From assembly GCA_017449925.1 (NCBI GenBank), contig JAFSYO010000066.1, positions 1 through 28,911 on the forward strand: a stretch of 28,911 nt of DNA, in the 5' to 3' direction. Positions 9,327-18,915 of the stretch are shown one piece after another. The translations under genes were made by a program, and so were the position numbers. The DNA is from Stomatobaculum sp. GTDB lineage: Bacteria > Bacillota_A > Clostridia > Lachnospirales > Lachnospiraceae. Every line of letters begins with the position of its first letter. Position 1 is the first letter of the stretch. The notes under the pieces are model-generated. The model was given only the letters and a program-made list of their open reading frames with translations, did no database searches and was not told the DNA's origin.

Positions 9327-12300
9327 ACACGAAGCGGGACAACACATTCTCTTTCGCGTTGATCAGCGCCATCCTGGTCATACTGATCCTTTTCTTCGGC
9401 ACCCTCTGGGTGGGGCGGAGCGCGACGAACGCCACGGATGAAGCCGTGCATTCCGTCAGCCTTCTGTATCTGGACGAGCTGGCAGCCAGAAGGGCCCAGG
9501 TCGTCCAGGGAAACCTGGAGGGCCGTATGGCGGATATCCAGGTGGCAGTGGGACTGATGACTGAGGAGGATCTTTCCGACACAGAACATCTGCAGGCTTA
9601 CCAGAGAAGGATGAGGCAGCTGTACACCGTGGAAAAATTCGCCTTTGTGGATACCCACGACCGGATCTATACGGCTGACGGCGTGCAGACGAATATCGGG
9701 GATTACGATTTCGACCCGCAGACCATCACGGAGACGGATATTTCGGTCCTGAACCTGGGCACCAAGAACAAAAAAGTCATCATCGCGGTCCCGCTGGACT
9801 CCATCCCCTTCATGGACGAAAAATTCGTCGCGAGCTTTATGGAGATCGACATGCCGGAGATGCTGAAGGGCGTTTCCATGAAGACGGGGAACGAAGACGT
9901 CACCTTCTGCAATATCTATACCTATGACGGCGTCGCGCTGAGCGACATGGTCCTGGGAGGACTGGCTGAGGAGGACAATCTCCTGGAGGCCCTGCAGCAC
10001 GCTTCCTTTGACAGCGGCGCAAGCTTTGAAAAGGTGGCGGGGGACTTTGCCTCCGGGAACAGGGGAGAAGTATCCTTCACCTATAACGACATCTGGGAGA
10101 CCCTCGCCTATGTGCCCGTGGAGCACACGGACTGGATGCTGACCTATCTGGTCCGGGAGAGAGTCATTTCCGACCGGATCGGATCCATAACCCAGGGCAT
10201 CGTGCAGCGGAGTCTCATTCACTCCCTGCTGACTGCCCTGGTCCTCGCCGGGCTTTTCGCCTACATGCTCAGCCAGACCCGGAAGAACGCGAAGCTGGCC
10301 CTGGAAAAGGAGACCGCCGAAGCGGAGAACCGCGTCCGGCAGCAGGACCTGGAACAGCGCCTCGCCCTGCAGGAAAAGCTTCTGGAGCAGGAGAAACAGA
10401 GAGCGGAGCGGGACAACATGATCACGGCCCTCGCTTCCGACTACAGGAGCGTCTACTACGTAAATCTGGACGAGGACGATGCGGTCTGCTATCTGGACGA
10501 CCAGCGCTTCCCGGAGGCTCCGTCCTTCGGACAGCATTTCCCCTATCTCCGCGATTTCACGGAATTCGGTCATAACCACGTGGCGGAGAGCTTTAAAGAA
10601 GGCTATTTCAAGTTCATCCAGCCGGAGAACATCCGCGAAGAACTGCTGAAGCAGCCGGTCATCGCGTACCGCTTCCTGGAGACCAACAGTGACGGGACTG
10701 AGACCTACGCCATGCTGCGGATGGCCGGTGTCCGTCATCTGGAGGACCGGGAGGACAAAAAAGTCCACGCCATCGGTCTCGGCTTCTCGGACATCGACGA
10801 AGAAATGAGGAAGACCATGGAGCAGCAGCAGGTGCTGTCTGACGCTCTGGATAACGCGGAGCAGGCGAACAGGGCAAAGACAGCCTTCCTCTCCAGCATG
10901 AGCCATGAGATCCGCACGCCGATGAACGCCATCATCGGCCTGGACAGCCTTGCCCTGAGAAGACCGGACCTGGCCACGGACACCCGCGAGTATCTGGAAA
11001 AGATCGGGGAAAGCGCACGCCATCTGCTGGGCCTCATCAACGACATCCTGGATATGAGCCGCATCGAGTCCGGACGCCTGCTGCTCAGGAAGGAAGAATT
11101 CTCCTTCCGGGATATGCTGGAACAGATCAACACCATGGTCATGGCCCAGTGTAAGGAAAAGGGCCTGAAATACGAGTGCAGCATGGTCGGCGGCGTCAGC
11201 GATTACTATATCGGCGACGACATGAAGCTGAAGCAGGTCCTCATCAATATCCTGTCGAACGCCATCAAGTTCACGGATCCGCCAGGCAGCGTCTTCCTTT
11301 CCGTGGAGAGGACCGCGGTGTTTGAAGACCAGACGACGATGAAGTTCGTGATCCGGGATACCGGCATAGGAATGGATAAAGCATTCATCCCGAAGATCTT
11401 CGATTCCTTCACTCAGGAAGACAGCAGCCGGAAGAACAAGTACGGCAGCACCGGCCTCGGCATGGCCATCACCAAGAACATCGTCACGCTGATGAACGGC
11501 ACCATCAGCGTCGAATCGGAGAAGGGCGTCGGATCAGCGTTCACCGTCATCGTCACCCTGAAGAACTGCAGCCAGGATGGCGCCATGCCCAGCTACATCA
11601 AGCCGAAGGATATGCGCGTGCTGGTGGTGGACGACGAGGAGATCGCCGCGGAACACGCCAGGATCATCCTGGAGGAAGTGGGGATCACGGCGGACACCTG
11701 CCTCAGCGGAGCCGAAGCCCTGAGACTGACGGAGATCGCCCACACGAAGCATCAGCCCTACAATTTCATCCTTCTGGACTGGAAGATGCCGGAGATGGAC
11801 GGCCTGGAGGTCACCCGGCAGATCCGCGCCAAGTACGACAGGGAGACAACGGTCATCATCCTGACCTCCTACAACTGGGACGATATCATGGACGAGGCGC
11901 TGCACATCGGCGTGGACAGCTTCCTCGCGAAGCCGCTCTTCGCGTCGAACGTGCTGGATGAGTTCGAGCGCGTCGCCCGGAAGAACAACCTTCACATGTT
12001 CCGCGAAAAGAAACGCGCGGAACTGAAGGGGCACCGCATCCTTCTCGCGGAGGATATCTTTATCAACGCGGAGATCATGAAGGAACTGATCAGGATGAAG
12101 GAGGCGGAGATCGACCACGCGGAGAACGGCAGGATCGTCCTGGAAATGTTCGAAAAGAGCGAGCCCGGGTATTACGACGCGATCCTCATGGACATCCGCA
12201 TGCCGGAAATGGACGGCCTGGAGGCGGCTGCCGCGATCCGGGCGCTGGACAGGGAGGATGCGAAGAGGATCCCCATCATCGCCATGACGGCGAACGCCTT

Positions 12301-12430
12301 CGACGAGGACGTGCAGCGGTCCCTGCAGGCAGGCATGAACGCGCACCTGTCCAAGCCGGTGGAGCCGGACCATCTGTATCAGACACTGGAAGAACTGATC
12401 TGGGAAAATGAACAGTCTGCCGGGAAATAA
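9323..12430 (+). CDS. Membrane hybrid histidine kinase with extracytoplasmic sensor, PAS-like module and two receivers
   Basis: A 1035-residue protein. Helix one (about 10-30) and helix two (about 296-315) bracket an extracytoplasmic domain of about 260 residues with a Cache-like look ([35 protein letters not shown]); the ligand is unknown. A long coiled coil ([20 protein letters not shown]) leads to a divergent PAS-like module at about 366-496 that begins [15 protein letters not shown]. HisKA has His528 in [12 protein letters not shown], and the HATPase boxes are intact ([25 protein letters not shown] order preserved as STGLGMAI). Two receivers follow, with Asp819 ([12 protein letters not shown]) and Asp957 ([12 protein letters not shown]), each with its acidic pair and its conserved Lys in a KP motif. 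The ATGA overlap with the preceding gene implies coupled translation. Confidence 0.9.
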   Translation: MNTKRDNTFSFALISAILVILILFFGTLWVGRSATNATDEAVHSVSLLYLDELAARRAQVVQGNLEGRMADIQVAVGLMTEEDLSDTEHLQAYQRRMRQLYTVEKFAFVDTHDRIYTADGVQTNIGDYDFDPQTITETDISVLNLGTKNKKVIIAVPLDSIPFMDEKFVASFMEIDMPEMLKGVSMKTGNEDVTFCNIYTYDGVALSDMVLGGLAEEDNLLEALQHASFDSGASFEKVAGDFASGNRGEVSFTYNDIWETLAYVPVEHTDWMLTYLVRERVISDRIGSITQGIVQRSLIHSLLTALVLAGLFAYMLSQTRKNAKLALEKETAEAENRVRQQDLEQRLALQEKLLEQEKQRAERDNMITALASDYRSVYYVNLDEDDAVCYLDDQRFPEAPSFGQHFPYLRDFTEFGHNHVAESFKEGYFKFIQPENIREELLKQPVIAYRFLETNSDGTETYAMLRMAGVRHLEDREDKKVHAIGLGFSDIDEEMRKTMEQQQVLSDALDNAEQANRAKTAFLSSMSHEIRTPMNAIIGLDSLALRRPDLATDTREYLEKIGESARHLLGLINDILDMSRIESGRLLLRKEEFSFRDMLEQINTMVMAQCKEKGLKYECSMVGGVSDYYIGDDMKLKQVLINILSNAIKFTDPPGSVFLSVERTAVFEDQTTMKFVIRDTGIGMDKAFIPKIFDSFTQEDSSRKNKYGSTGLGMAITKNIVTLMNGTISVESEKGVGSAFTVIVTLKNCSQDGAMPSYIKPKDMRVLVVDDEEIAAEHARIILEEVGITADTCLSGAEALRLTEIAHTKHQPYNFILLDWKMPEMDGLEVTRQIRAKYDRETTVIILTSYNWDDIMDEALHIGVDSFLAKPLFASNVLDEFERVARKNNLHMFREKKRAELKGHRILLAEDIFINAEIMKELIRMKEAEIDHAENGRIVLEMFEKSEPGYYDAILMDIRMPEMDGLEAAAAIRALDREDAKRIPIIAMTANAFDEDVQRSLQAGMNAHLSKPVEPDHLYQTLEELIWENEQSAGK

Positions 12431-12475
12431 GTCCGACAGTATCATCATTACGAAAAGAACTTGGAGGACAGTCCC

Positions 12476-14506
12476 ATGAAGGACGAGGTGTTAAATGTAT
12501 CACAGTCCAGCGTGGCCCAGGCGCTCGCCGCGGATTATTTCTGCATCTACTATGTGAACGTGGAAGACAACAGGTTCATTGAATACAGTTCTTCGCCCGA
12601 ATACCGGTCGCTGGGCCTTCCCGCGACCGGGGACGACATCATCACCTTTGCCAGGACCCGTTTTGAGGAATTCATCTATCCCGACGACCGCCGGCATTTC
12701 CTGGATAACTTCGTAAAAGAAGACATCCTGAAGACCCTGGATGAGCATGGTATTTTTACCCTGACCTTCCGCTTCCTGTTCCCGGAAGGGCCGACTCATG
12801 TCCTGCTGAAGATCACCAGGATGATCGAAGAAGAAGCGAGGCACGTGGTCATCGGGATCAGCAGCATCGATGAGGAGATGAAAGCCCAGGAGGCCATGGA
12901 AGAAGCGCACCACGCCATGGAAGAAGCGCACTCCGCCAGCATGACCTACTCCCGGGTGGCCCAGGCCCTGGCCGGGGACTATTTCAGCATCTACGTGGTG
13001 GACCCGGTGACGGACGACTTTTTCCAGTACAGCACGACAGAGGATTTTGACAAGCTGGGTGTCGAAACAAAGGGCACTGATTTCTTCAATCTCAGCCGGG
13101 AAAACATGTCCCGCCTCATCTTCGACGGAGACCGGGAACGGTTCATGGCCATCTTCAAAAAGGATAGGATCATGTCGATCCTGGAGCGGGACGGCAGCTT
13201 CACGATGAAATACCGTCTGATGTTCGACGGCAATCCTGTCTTCGTCAGCCTGAAAGCGACGCTCATGGAGGACAGTCACGGGAAGCACCTGATCATCGGA
13301 ACGAACAACATCGATGCCCAGATGAAGCGGGAACAGGCGTACCAGCAGCAGATGGCGGAGGCACGCACCAGCGCCCGCAACGACTTCCTTGCCAACATGT
13401 CCCACGACATCCGGACGCCGATGAACGCCATCGTGGGCTACACCAATATCGCGAGAAGCCGCAAGGACGATCCGGAGGCGGTTATGGACGCACTGGAGAA
13501 GATCGGCTCCTCCAGCCATTTCCTCCTGTCCCTGATCAACGACATCCTGGATATTTCCAAGATTGAGAGCGGGAAGATGCAGCTCAGCACTGCCCCCTGC
13601 GATCTGGCGGCCATCTTCCGCAGGATCGAGGACATCACGGCGCTGCAGGCAAAGGACAAGTCCCTGAGGATCACCTACTGCCACGATACGGTCCGGCATT
13701 ATATGGTCATGGGAGACGAACTGCGGATCGAGCAGGTGCTGATCAATATCATCAGCAACGCCATCAAGTACACGCCCTCCGGAAAGACCGTGGACCTGAT
13801 CGCGGAGGAGTATCCCGGAGAGGGTAAAGTGAACAAGTACCGCTTTATCGTGAGGGATACGGGGATGGGCATCAGCGAGGATTATCTGCCCCACATCTTT
13901 GAAAGCTTCACCCGGGAACAGAACACTACCATCAACCGCGTCCAGGGCACTGGACTGGGACTGTCGATCACCGCGAAAGTGGTGGAGCTGATGAAGGGGA
14001 CCATATCCGTGAAGAGCGTTCTGGGAGAAGGGTCTGAGTTCACGGTGGAACTGGATCTGGAGGCCATGGAAGAAGAGAAGGAGACCGCCGCGGAAGCGGG
14101 CATTGAGACCGACCTTTCCGGCCGCAGGATCCTCCTGGTGGAAGACAACTTTGTGAACGCCGAGATCGCCGCCATCATCCTGGAACAGTACGGCGTGAAG
14201 GTGGACGTGGCTGAGAACGGCAGGGCCGGCTACGAAAAGATCCAGGCCGCAGGGCCCGGGGTCTACGATGCGGTCCTCATGGATATCCAGATGCCTGTGA
14301 TGAACGGATATGAGGCCACCAGAGCCATCCGCGCCCTGGGAGGAGAATATTACACCGGCATTCCGGTGATCGCCATGAGCGCCAATGCCTACGACGAGGA
14401 TGTAAAGGACTGCCTGGCAGCAGGAATGAATGCCCACATCGCGAAGCCCTTCCAGCCGGAAGCGCTGATAAAGCTCCTGTGTGAGCATCTGCCGCACCGT
14501 CAGTAA
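12476..14506 (+). CDS. Soluble hybrid histidine kinase with two PAS-like modules and a receiver
   Basis: A 676-residue protein with no signal peptide or membrane helix, so it should act in the cytoplasm. Two copies of a divergent PAS-like module occupy about 13-140 (VAQALAADYFCIYYVN to VVIGISSIDEEM) and 160-285 (VAQALAGDYFSIYVVD to IIGTNNIDAQM), joined by a short coiled coil. HisKA carries His310 in [11 protein letters not shown]; HATPase boxes are intact ([25 protein letters not shown]); the receiver has Asp603 in [12 protein letters not shown]. The start is the ATG at 12476, eight bases after TGGAGG (12462-12467), rather than the TTG at 12461 that overlaps that site. It is 45 bases downstream of the preceding kinase. 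The cue is unknown; no haem or flavin ligand motif is recognisable. Confidence 0.9.
   Translation: MKDEVLNVSQSSVAQALAADYFCIYYVNVEDNRFIEYSSSPEYRSLGLPATGDDIITFARTRFEEFIYPDDRRHFLDNFVKEDILKTLDEHGIFTLTFRFLFPEGPTHVLLKITRMIEEEARHVVIGISSIDEEMKAQEAMEEAHHAMEEAHSASMTYSRVAQALAGDYFSIYVVDPVTDDFFQYSTTEDFDKLGVETKGTDFFNLSRENMSRLIFDGDRERFMAIFKKDRIMSILERDGSFTMKYRLMFDGNPVFVSLKATLMEDSHGKHLIIGTNNIDAQMKREQAYQQQMAEARTSARNDFLANMSHDIRTPMNAIVGYTNIARSRKDDPEAVMDALEKIGSSSHFLLSLINDILDISKIESGKMQLSTAPCDLAAIFRRIEDITALQAKDKSLRITYCHDTVRHYMVMGDELRIEQVLINIISNAIKYTPSGKTVDLIAEEYPGEGKVNKYRFIVRDTGMGISEDYLPHIFESFTREQNTTINRVQGTGLGLSITAKVVELMKGTISVKSVLGEGSEFTVELDLEAMEEEKETAAEAGIETDLSGRRILLVEDNFVNAEIAAIILEQYGVKVDVAENGRAGYEKIQAAGPGVYDAVLMDIQMPVMNGYEATRAIRALGGEYYTGIPVIAMSANAYDEDVKDCLAAGMNAHIAKPFQPEALIKLLCEHLPHRQ
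12893..12934 (+). repeat. 21-bp tandem duplication encoding a coiled-coil heptad
   Basis: Two adjacent 21-bp units (12893-12913 and 12914-12934) share their first 18 bases exactly (GCCATGGAAGAAGCGCAC) and differ in the last triplet (CAC against TCC). They encode the seven-residue steps AMEEAHH and AMEEAHS in the linker between the two PAS-like modules of the soluble kinase. Confidence 0.85.
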
Positions 14507-14551
14507 TGCTGCCCGGGCCGTATATTGATAAATCAAAAAAAGAGGAACCAT

Positions 14552-17500
14552 ATGGATAAAAGAAAAAGGACCATCCTGATGGCGGACGATGAGTTCATCA
14601 ACCGCGAGATCCTCGGGGAGATCCTGAAAGACCGTTATGACGTCCTGTTCGCCGAAAACGGAAGAGAAACGATGGACCGGATCCGGGAGCACGGGGAGAC
14701 ACTTTCCCTGGTCCTTCTCGATCTGATCATGCCGGAGATGCACGGGACAGAAGTGCTGCGCTGTATGAAGGCGGATCCCGTTCTGTCCCGGATTCCCGTG
14801 ATCGTCATGACCTCGGACCAGGCTCTTGAGGTGGAGTGCCTTCAGCTGGGGGCGGTGGATTTTATACCGAAACCCTATCCCCAGAAGGAGGTGATCCTCG
14901 CCAGGATCCAGAGGACCATCGAGCTGTCCGAGGACCGGGACATCATCCGGTCGACAGAGCGCGACAGCCTGACCGGTCTGTACAACAGAGAATTTTTCTA
15001 CCGGTACGCGGAGCAGTTGGATCTGCATCACAGAGAGATGTCCATGGACGCCATCGTTCTGGATATCAATCATTTTCACATGATCAACGAGCGCTACGGA
15101 AGGGCCAGCGGAGACGAAGTCCTCCGGAGCGTAGCCGGAAAACTCAAGGATATCTTTTCGGGTTCCGGCGGGATCGTCTGCAGAAAAGAAGCGGATACGT
15201 TCCTGGTCTACAGTCCCCACCGGGAGGATTACCGGGAGATCCTGGAGAGAGCCTCCGCCGGCATGATCCGGGACGAGAGCATTTCCGGACGGGTGCGCCT
15301 CAGGATGGGCGTCTATTCCGACGTGGACAAAACGATCGATATGGAGCGGCGTTTTGACAGGGCGAAGAGCGCGTCGGATACGGTGCGGGGAAGCTTTGCC
15401 AGTAATCTCGCGGTCTACGACAGGGAACTGTACGAGTCGGAAATGTTTTCGGAACAGCTGCTGGAGGAATTCCATGAGGCGGTACGCCAGAAACAGTTCA
15501 AGGTCTTCTACCAGCCGAAATTCGACATCCGGCCGGAGATCCCGGTCCTGACCAGCGCAGAGGCACTGGTACGCTGGGAGCATCCGACGCTGGGCATGAT
15601 CAGCCCGGGCGTCTTCATCCCGCTGTTCGAGAAGAACGGCCTGATTGGAGAACTGGATAATTATGTGTGGAGAGAGTCGGCGGCCCGGATCCGGGACTGG
15701 AAGGACAGGCTTGGCTTTTCCGTACCGGTCTCCGTCAATGTCTCCAGGGTGGATATGTACGACCCGAATCTCGTCAATGTTTTCCTGGAGCTGATGGAGG
15801 AGTACTCTCTGACGCCGAAGGAGTTTCTGCTGGAGATCACGGAATCCGCCTATACCCAGGATTCGGAGCAGATGATCTCGGTGGTCAGCAGCCTGAGAGA
15901 GCTAGGATTCCGGATCGAGATGGACGATTTCGGGACGGGATACTCTTCCCTGAACATGATCTCCTCTCTGCCCATCGACGCCCTGAAGCTTGACATGCAG
16001 TTCATCCGGAACGCTTTCCAGGGAAAGAAGGACACGGGAATGCTGGAGGTGATCCTGGAGATCGCCGATCATCTTTCGGTCCCGGTCATCGCGGAAGGAG
16101 TGGAGACGGAGGAGCAGCTGTACGTCCTGAAAGCGATGGGCTGCGATATCGTCCAGGGTTATTATTTCTCCCGGCCGGTACCGCCTGAGAAGTACGAGGT
16201 CTATGTGGAACAGCGGAAGGGCACTGCCCACGACCTCACGGACGAGATCTTCTCTATCAGAAAAGAGCAGGGAGGAAAAGATGTTTTTGTGCCCGGCGAG
16301 ATGATGCAGCATGCGCTGTCCGGCTCCTATGAACGCATTTTCTATGCGGACCTTAACAGCGGGCACTATGTGGAATTCGAGGCTTCAGGCCCGGAGGATG
16401 ATCTTCAGATCCTGAAGAGCGGAGAGGATTTTAACGAAACAGTACGGGAGCGGACCCGCACAAAGGTACTGGAGGAAGACCGGGAGAGCGTAGAGCAGCT
16501 GTTCCGGCCGGAGTATCTGACAGAGCAGCTGAAAAAGAAAGAGCATGTCTCCCTGATCTACCGGCGCCTCGAAGAAGGGACCCCGGTGTACTGCAGTATG
16601 CGGATCGTATCCGCCGGCAGCCCCGGCGAAGGCAACATCATCATCGGTATCAGCAATGTCAACGAGCTGGTAAAGAAGAACCTTCTGGACAATTCCGCCG
16701 GCAGCTCCGAAGAACGAAGACTTCGGTATTCCCGCATCACCAGGGCGCTGGCAGCGGACTATTTCTGCATCTACTATGTCGATACCGAGACCGATCGGTT
16801 CATCGAGTACAGCGCCCAGAAGAACTACCGGGATCTGGGGATCGAAGCCGGCGGCGACGATTTCTTTAAGCGCTGCGAGGAGAACCTGACCAACGTCGTG
16901 TGGTACGAGGACCAGGACCGACTCAGGAAGGCGCTGAAGAAGGAGACGCTGCTGGAGGAACTGAAACAGCACAGGAGCTTTACCATCAATTATCGTCTGA
17001 TGCTGGACGGAGTTCCCACCTATGTGAGCCTGAAGGCCAGCGGATTGGAGAATCCCTCCGACGGCCACATCATCATCGGCGTCAGCAACATCGACGCCCA
17101 GATGAAACGGGAAGAGGAATACGAGCGCGCTCTCGGGGTCGCGAAGGAGCAGGTGAACCGGGACGCGCTGACGGGAGTGAAGAGCAAGCACGCCTACGAC
17201 GACGCGAAGGCCAGCCTGGACCGGGATATCGCCGCAGGAAAAGCGGAGCCCTTCGCGGTGGCGATGTGCGATGTGAACGACCTGAAAAAGGTCAACGATA
17301 CTTTCGGCCATAATGCGGGAGACCAGCTTCTGAAGACCGCCTGCGCCATCATCTGTAATACCTTCAAGCACAGCCCGGTGTTCCGCATCGGCGGCGACGA
17401 GTTCGTGGCGATCCTCAGAGGGCTGGATTACGAGAGCCGCGCCGAACTGAGGAACGGCTTCCTGGAGAGAAATATCAAGGCACTGGAAGCGGACGATGTG

Positions 17501-17623
17501 GTCGTGGCCTGCGGTATCGCGGATTTCCTTCCAGGCGAAGATACATCCATGTCGGCGGTCTTTGAACGGGCGGACGCGGAGATGTACAGGAACAAGAAAG
17601 AGCTGAAGATCGGAAGGCAGTAA
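14552..17623 (+). CDS. REC-GGDEF(degenerate)-EAL-PAS-PAS-GGDEF cyclic-di-GMP regulatory protein
   Basis: A 1023-residue cytoplasmic protein. A receiver (1-125, Asp57 in LLDLIMPEMHG) is followed by a GGDEF-fold domain in which the signature is EADTF (about 213-217), so it is probably inactive or regulatory. The EAL phosphodiesterase domain (about 315-570) has intact motifs: EALVRW with Glu337, VNVSRVD, EITES, DDFGTGYSSL, DALKLD, AEGVET and QGYYFSRP. Two divergent PAS-like modules (about 583-708 and 728-855) then lead to a second GGDEF domain whose signature FRIGGDEF is intact (947-951); no RxxD inhibitory site precedes it. It should therefore be able both to make and to degrade cyclic-di-GMP, with phosphorylation of the receiver by a neighbouring kinase as the likely input (inference). 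The ATG at 14552 follows AAGAGGA; an upstream TTG at 14525 is in frame but less likely. Confidence 0.9.
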   Translation: MDKRKRTILMADDEFINREILGEILKDRYDVLFAENGRETMDRIREHGETLSLVLLDLIMPEMHGTEVLRCMKADPVLSRIPVIVMTSDQALEVECLQLGAVDFIPKPYPQKEVILARIQRTIELSEDRDIIRSTERDSLTGLYNREFFYRYAEQLDLHHREMSMDAIVLDINHFHMINERYGRASGDEVLRSVAGKLKDIFSGSGGIVCRKEADTFLVYSPHREDYREILERASAGMIRDESISGRVRLRMGVYSDVDKTIDMERRFDRAKSASDTVRGSFASNLAVYDRELYESEMFSEQLLEEFHEAVRQKQFKVFYQPKFDIRPEIPVLTSAEALVRWEHPTLGMISPGVFIPLFEKNGLIGELDNYVWRESAARIRDWKDRLGFSVPVSVNVSRVDMYDPNLVNVFLELMEEYSLTPKEFLLEITESAYTQDSEQMISVVSSLRELGFRIEMDDFGTGYSSLNMISSLPIDALKLDMQFIRNAFQGKKDTGMLEVILEIADHLSVPVIAEGVETEEQLYVLKAMGCDIVQGYYFSRPVPPEKYEVYVEQRKGTAHDLTDEIFSIRKEQGGKDVFVPGEMMQHALSGSYERIFYADLNSGHYVEFEASGPEDDLQILKSGEDFNETVRERTRTKVLEEDRESVEQLFRPEYLTEQLKKKEHVSLIYRRLEEGTPVYCSMRIVSAGSPGEGNIIIGISNVNELVKKNLLDNSAGSSEERRLRYSRITRALAADYFCIYYVDTETDRFIEYSAQKNYRDLGIEAGGDDFFKRCEENLTNVVWYEDQDRLRKALKKETLLEELKQHRSFTINYRLMLDGVPTYVSLKASGLENPSDGHIIIGVSNIDAQMKREEEYERALGVAKEQVNRDALTGVKSKHAYDDAKASLDRDIAAGKAEPFAVAMCDVNDLKKVNDTFGHNAGDQLLKTACAIICNTFKHSPVFRIGGDEFVAILRGLDYESRAELRNGFLERNIKALEADDVVVACGIADFLPGEDTSMSAVFERADAEMYRNKKELKIGRQ

Positions 17624-17641
17624 GGAGCGTCAGAAACAATA

Positions 17642-18463
17642 ATGAGTTTTTTTACCTTGAGCGACGGACAGCAGCTATATTATGAGGAACACGGCAGCGG
17701 TGACAGGACGGTGGTCTTCCTGCACGGATGGACCAGCAGCCACCGCATCTATGCGGATCCCGTCAGGAGGCTGTCAAAACACGTCCGCTGCATTGTCTAC
17801 GACCACCGCGGCCACGGCGGAAGCAAAGACGCCGGCGGAGACTCCGTGAACATGGTACTCCTGGCGGACGACCTCCGGGAGATCCTCACGGGCCTCAGGA
17901 TAGAGAACCCCATCCTCTGCGGCTGGTCCATGGGCGCGGGCGTTATCATGGAATATCTCAAAAAATACGGGGACGAAGGTCTGGAGCAGATCGTGCTTGT
18001 CGACATGACGCCGAAGGAAGTCAACGAGGACGGATGGGTCCTGGGTCTGCACCGCGGGAAATACACTCGGGCGGACGCGGAAGCGGAGAAGGAAAAGCCC
18101 TTCGACGACGTTTTCAGGACCTTCGCCATCGCCACCTTCCCCTTGCTGGCGAAGCTTCCCCGCCGCCTGATGGAAAGGACCCTGAGGCGCACTCTGAAGC
18201 AGTGCGACGGCGAAGTGCTGAAGCAGCTGGCCGCCTCTATGAAGGAACAGGACTGCCGGGATGCGTTCCGCTCCCTCCATGTGCCCCTCACTTACTTTTA
18301 TCCGGACCCCGGCTCTCTTTTCCCGCCGGAACTGGTGATCTGGTACCGGGAACATATCCCGACCAGGTTCCGGACAGCCCGGTTCAAAGGCTGCACCCAC
18401 ATGCTGATCGCGGAACAGCCTGCGAAATTCACGGAAGAAATGTTCCGGGTGATAAGATACTAA
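17642..18463 (+). CDS. Alpha/beta-fold hydrolase
   Basis: A 273-residue alpha/beta hydrolase. The oxyanion-hole segment is VVFLHGWTSS (28-30 HGW), YDHRGHGGS follows, the nucleophile elbow is GWSMGAG with Ser96, and the catalytic His is His253 in GCTHMLIAEQ. An acid is probably the Asp of YFYPDPGS. Length and motif order fit esterase, lipase or peptidase-like members of the family; the substrate is unknown. There is no signal peptide, so it should be cytosolic. It starts 18 bases after the cyclic-di-GMP gene. The AAGGAG upstream overlaps that gene's stop and lies somewhat far from the ATG (about 14 bases), so translation may be weak or coupled. Confidence 0.88.
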   Translation: MSFFTLSDGQQLYYEEHGSGDRTVVFLHGWTSSHRIYADPVRRLSKHVRCIVYDHRGHGGSKDAGGDSVNMVLLADDLREILTGLRIENPILCGWSMGAGVIMEYLKKYGDEGLEQIVLVDMTPKEVNEDGWVLGLHRGKYTRADAEAEKEKPFDDVFRTFAIATFPLLAKLPRRLMERTLRRTLKQCDGEVLKQLAASMKEQDCRDAFRSLHVPLTYFYPDPGSLFPPELVIWYREHIPTRFRTARFKGCTHMLIAEQPAKFTEEMFRVIRY

Positions 18464-18501
18464 GGCCGCAGGTCTTGACTGATGAGAAGGAGGAAACACC
18501 T

Positions 18502-18786
18502 ATGAAACATTACATTATTGCGAAATTCAAGGAAGGAACGGATGTCAAAGCGCTGGCGGGGCCCGTAAAAGAGATTTTTGAGAGGGCGCTGGAGATTCCC
18601 GGGATCCACGGCATCGATGTCAGGCCCTCCTGTTCAGACAGGTCGAACCGCTATGATCTGATGATCCTTGTGACCATGGATAAAGAGGCGCTGCCGGCAT
18701 ATGACGCGTCAGAACCGCACCACTGCTGGAAGGAAAAGTACGGAGATATGATCGAGAAAAAGGCGATCTTCGACTGTGAAGAGTGA
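18502..18786 (+). CDS. Dabb (stress-responsive A/B barrel) domain protein
   Basis: A 94-residue protein beginning MKHYIIAKFKEGTD, with GIHGIDVRPSCSDRSNRYDLMILVTMD and a conserved H in EPHHCWKEKYG. This order is that of the Dabb ferredoxin-like dimeric fold, found in plant stress proteins and in many small bacterial proteins of unknown function. The start follows a strong AAGGAGGA (18487-18494). It sits 38 bases after the hydrolase and is probably the last gene of the signalling operon. A longer reading frame extends upstream in this frame but overlaps the hydrolase and has no family match, so the short start is used. Confidence 0.82.
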   Translation: MKHYIIAKFKEGTDVKALAGPVKEIFERALEIPGIHGIDVRPSCSDRSNRYDLMILVTMDKEALPAYDASEPHHCWKEKYGDMIEKKAIFDCEE

Positions 18787-18838
18787 CGGGAAAGTCCCGC
18801 TGAAAGAATTGTATATATGTTCCAAATCGACAAAAAAG

Positions 18839-18867
18839 TTGCTTTGGACCGTGTAGTATGGTAGATT
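18839..18867 (+). promoter_or_regulatory. Putative sigma-A-type promoter for the NifU-like/GGGtGRT pair
   Basis: TTGCTT (18839-18844) and TAGATT (18862-18867) are spaced by 17 bases, 49 bases upstream of the ATG. Both boxes deviate from consensus, so this is a candidate only. The region is AT-rich against its surroundings. Confidence 0.45.
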
Positions 18868-18915
18868 TAAAGATGGGTAGCAATCCGAATTCTATTACAG
18901 GAGGTTAAGTGTCAT

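Noticed and set aside
12500..15583. A 1027-codon open frame on the minus strand opposite the soluble kinase and the cyclic-di-GMP gene
   Set aside because: It has no recognisable domain, is His/Asp/Leu-rich as expected from the complement of high-GC coding sequence, and spans two genes with intact catalytic motifs. Similar shadows occur opposite the other kinases (for example 7983-9242 and 9317-11023).
18781..18797. Hairpin GACGGGAAAGTCCCGC as terminator after the Dabb gene
   Set aside because: The stem is only about five pairs and no T-run follows, so termination there is not supported.
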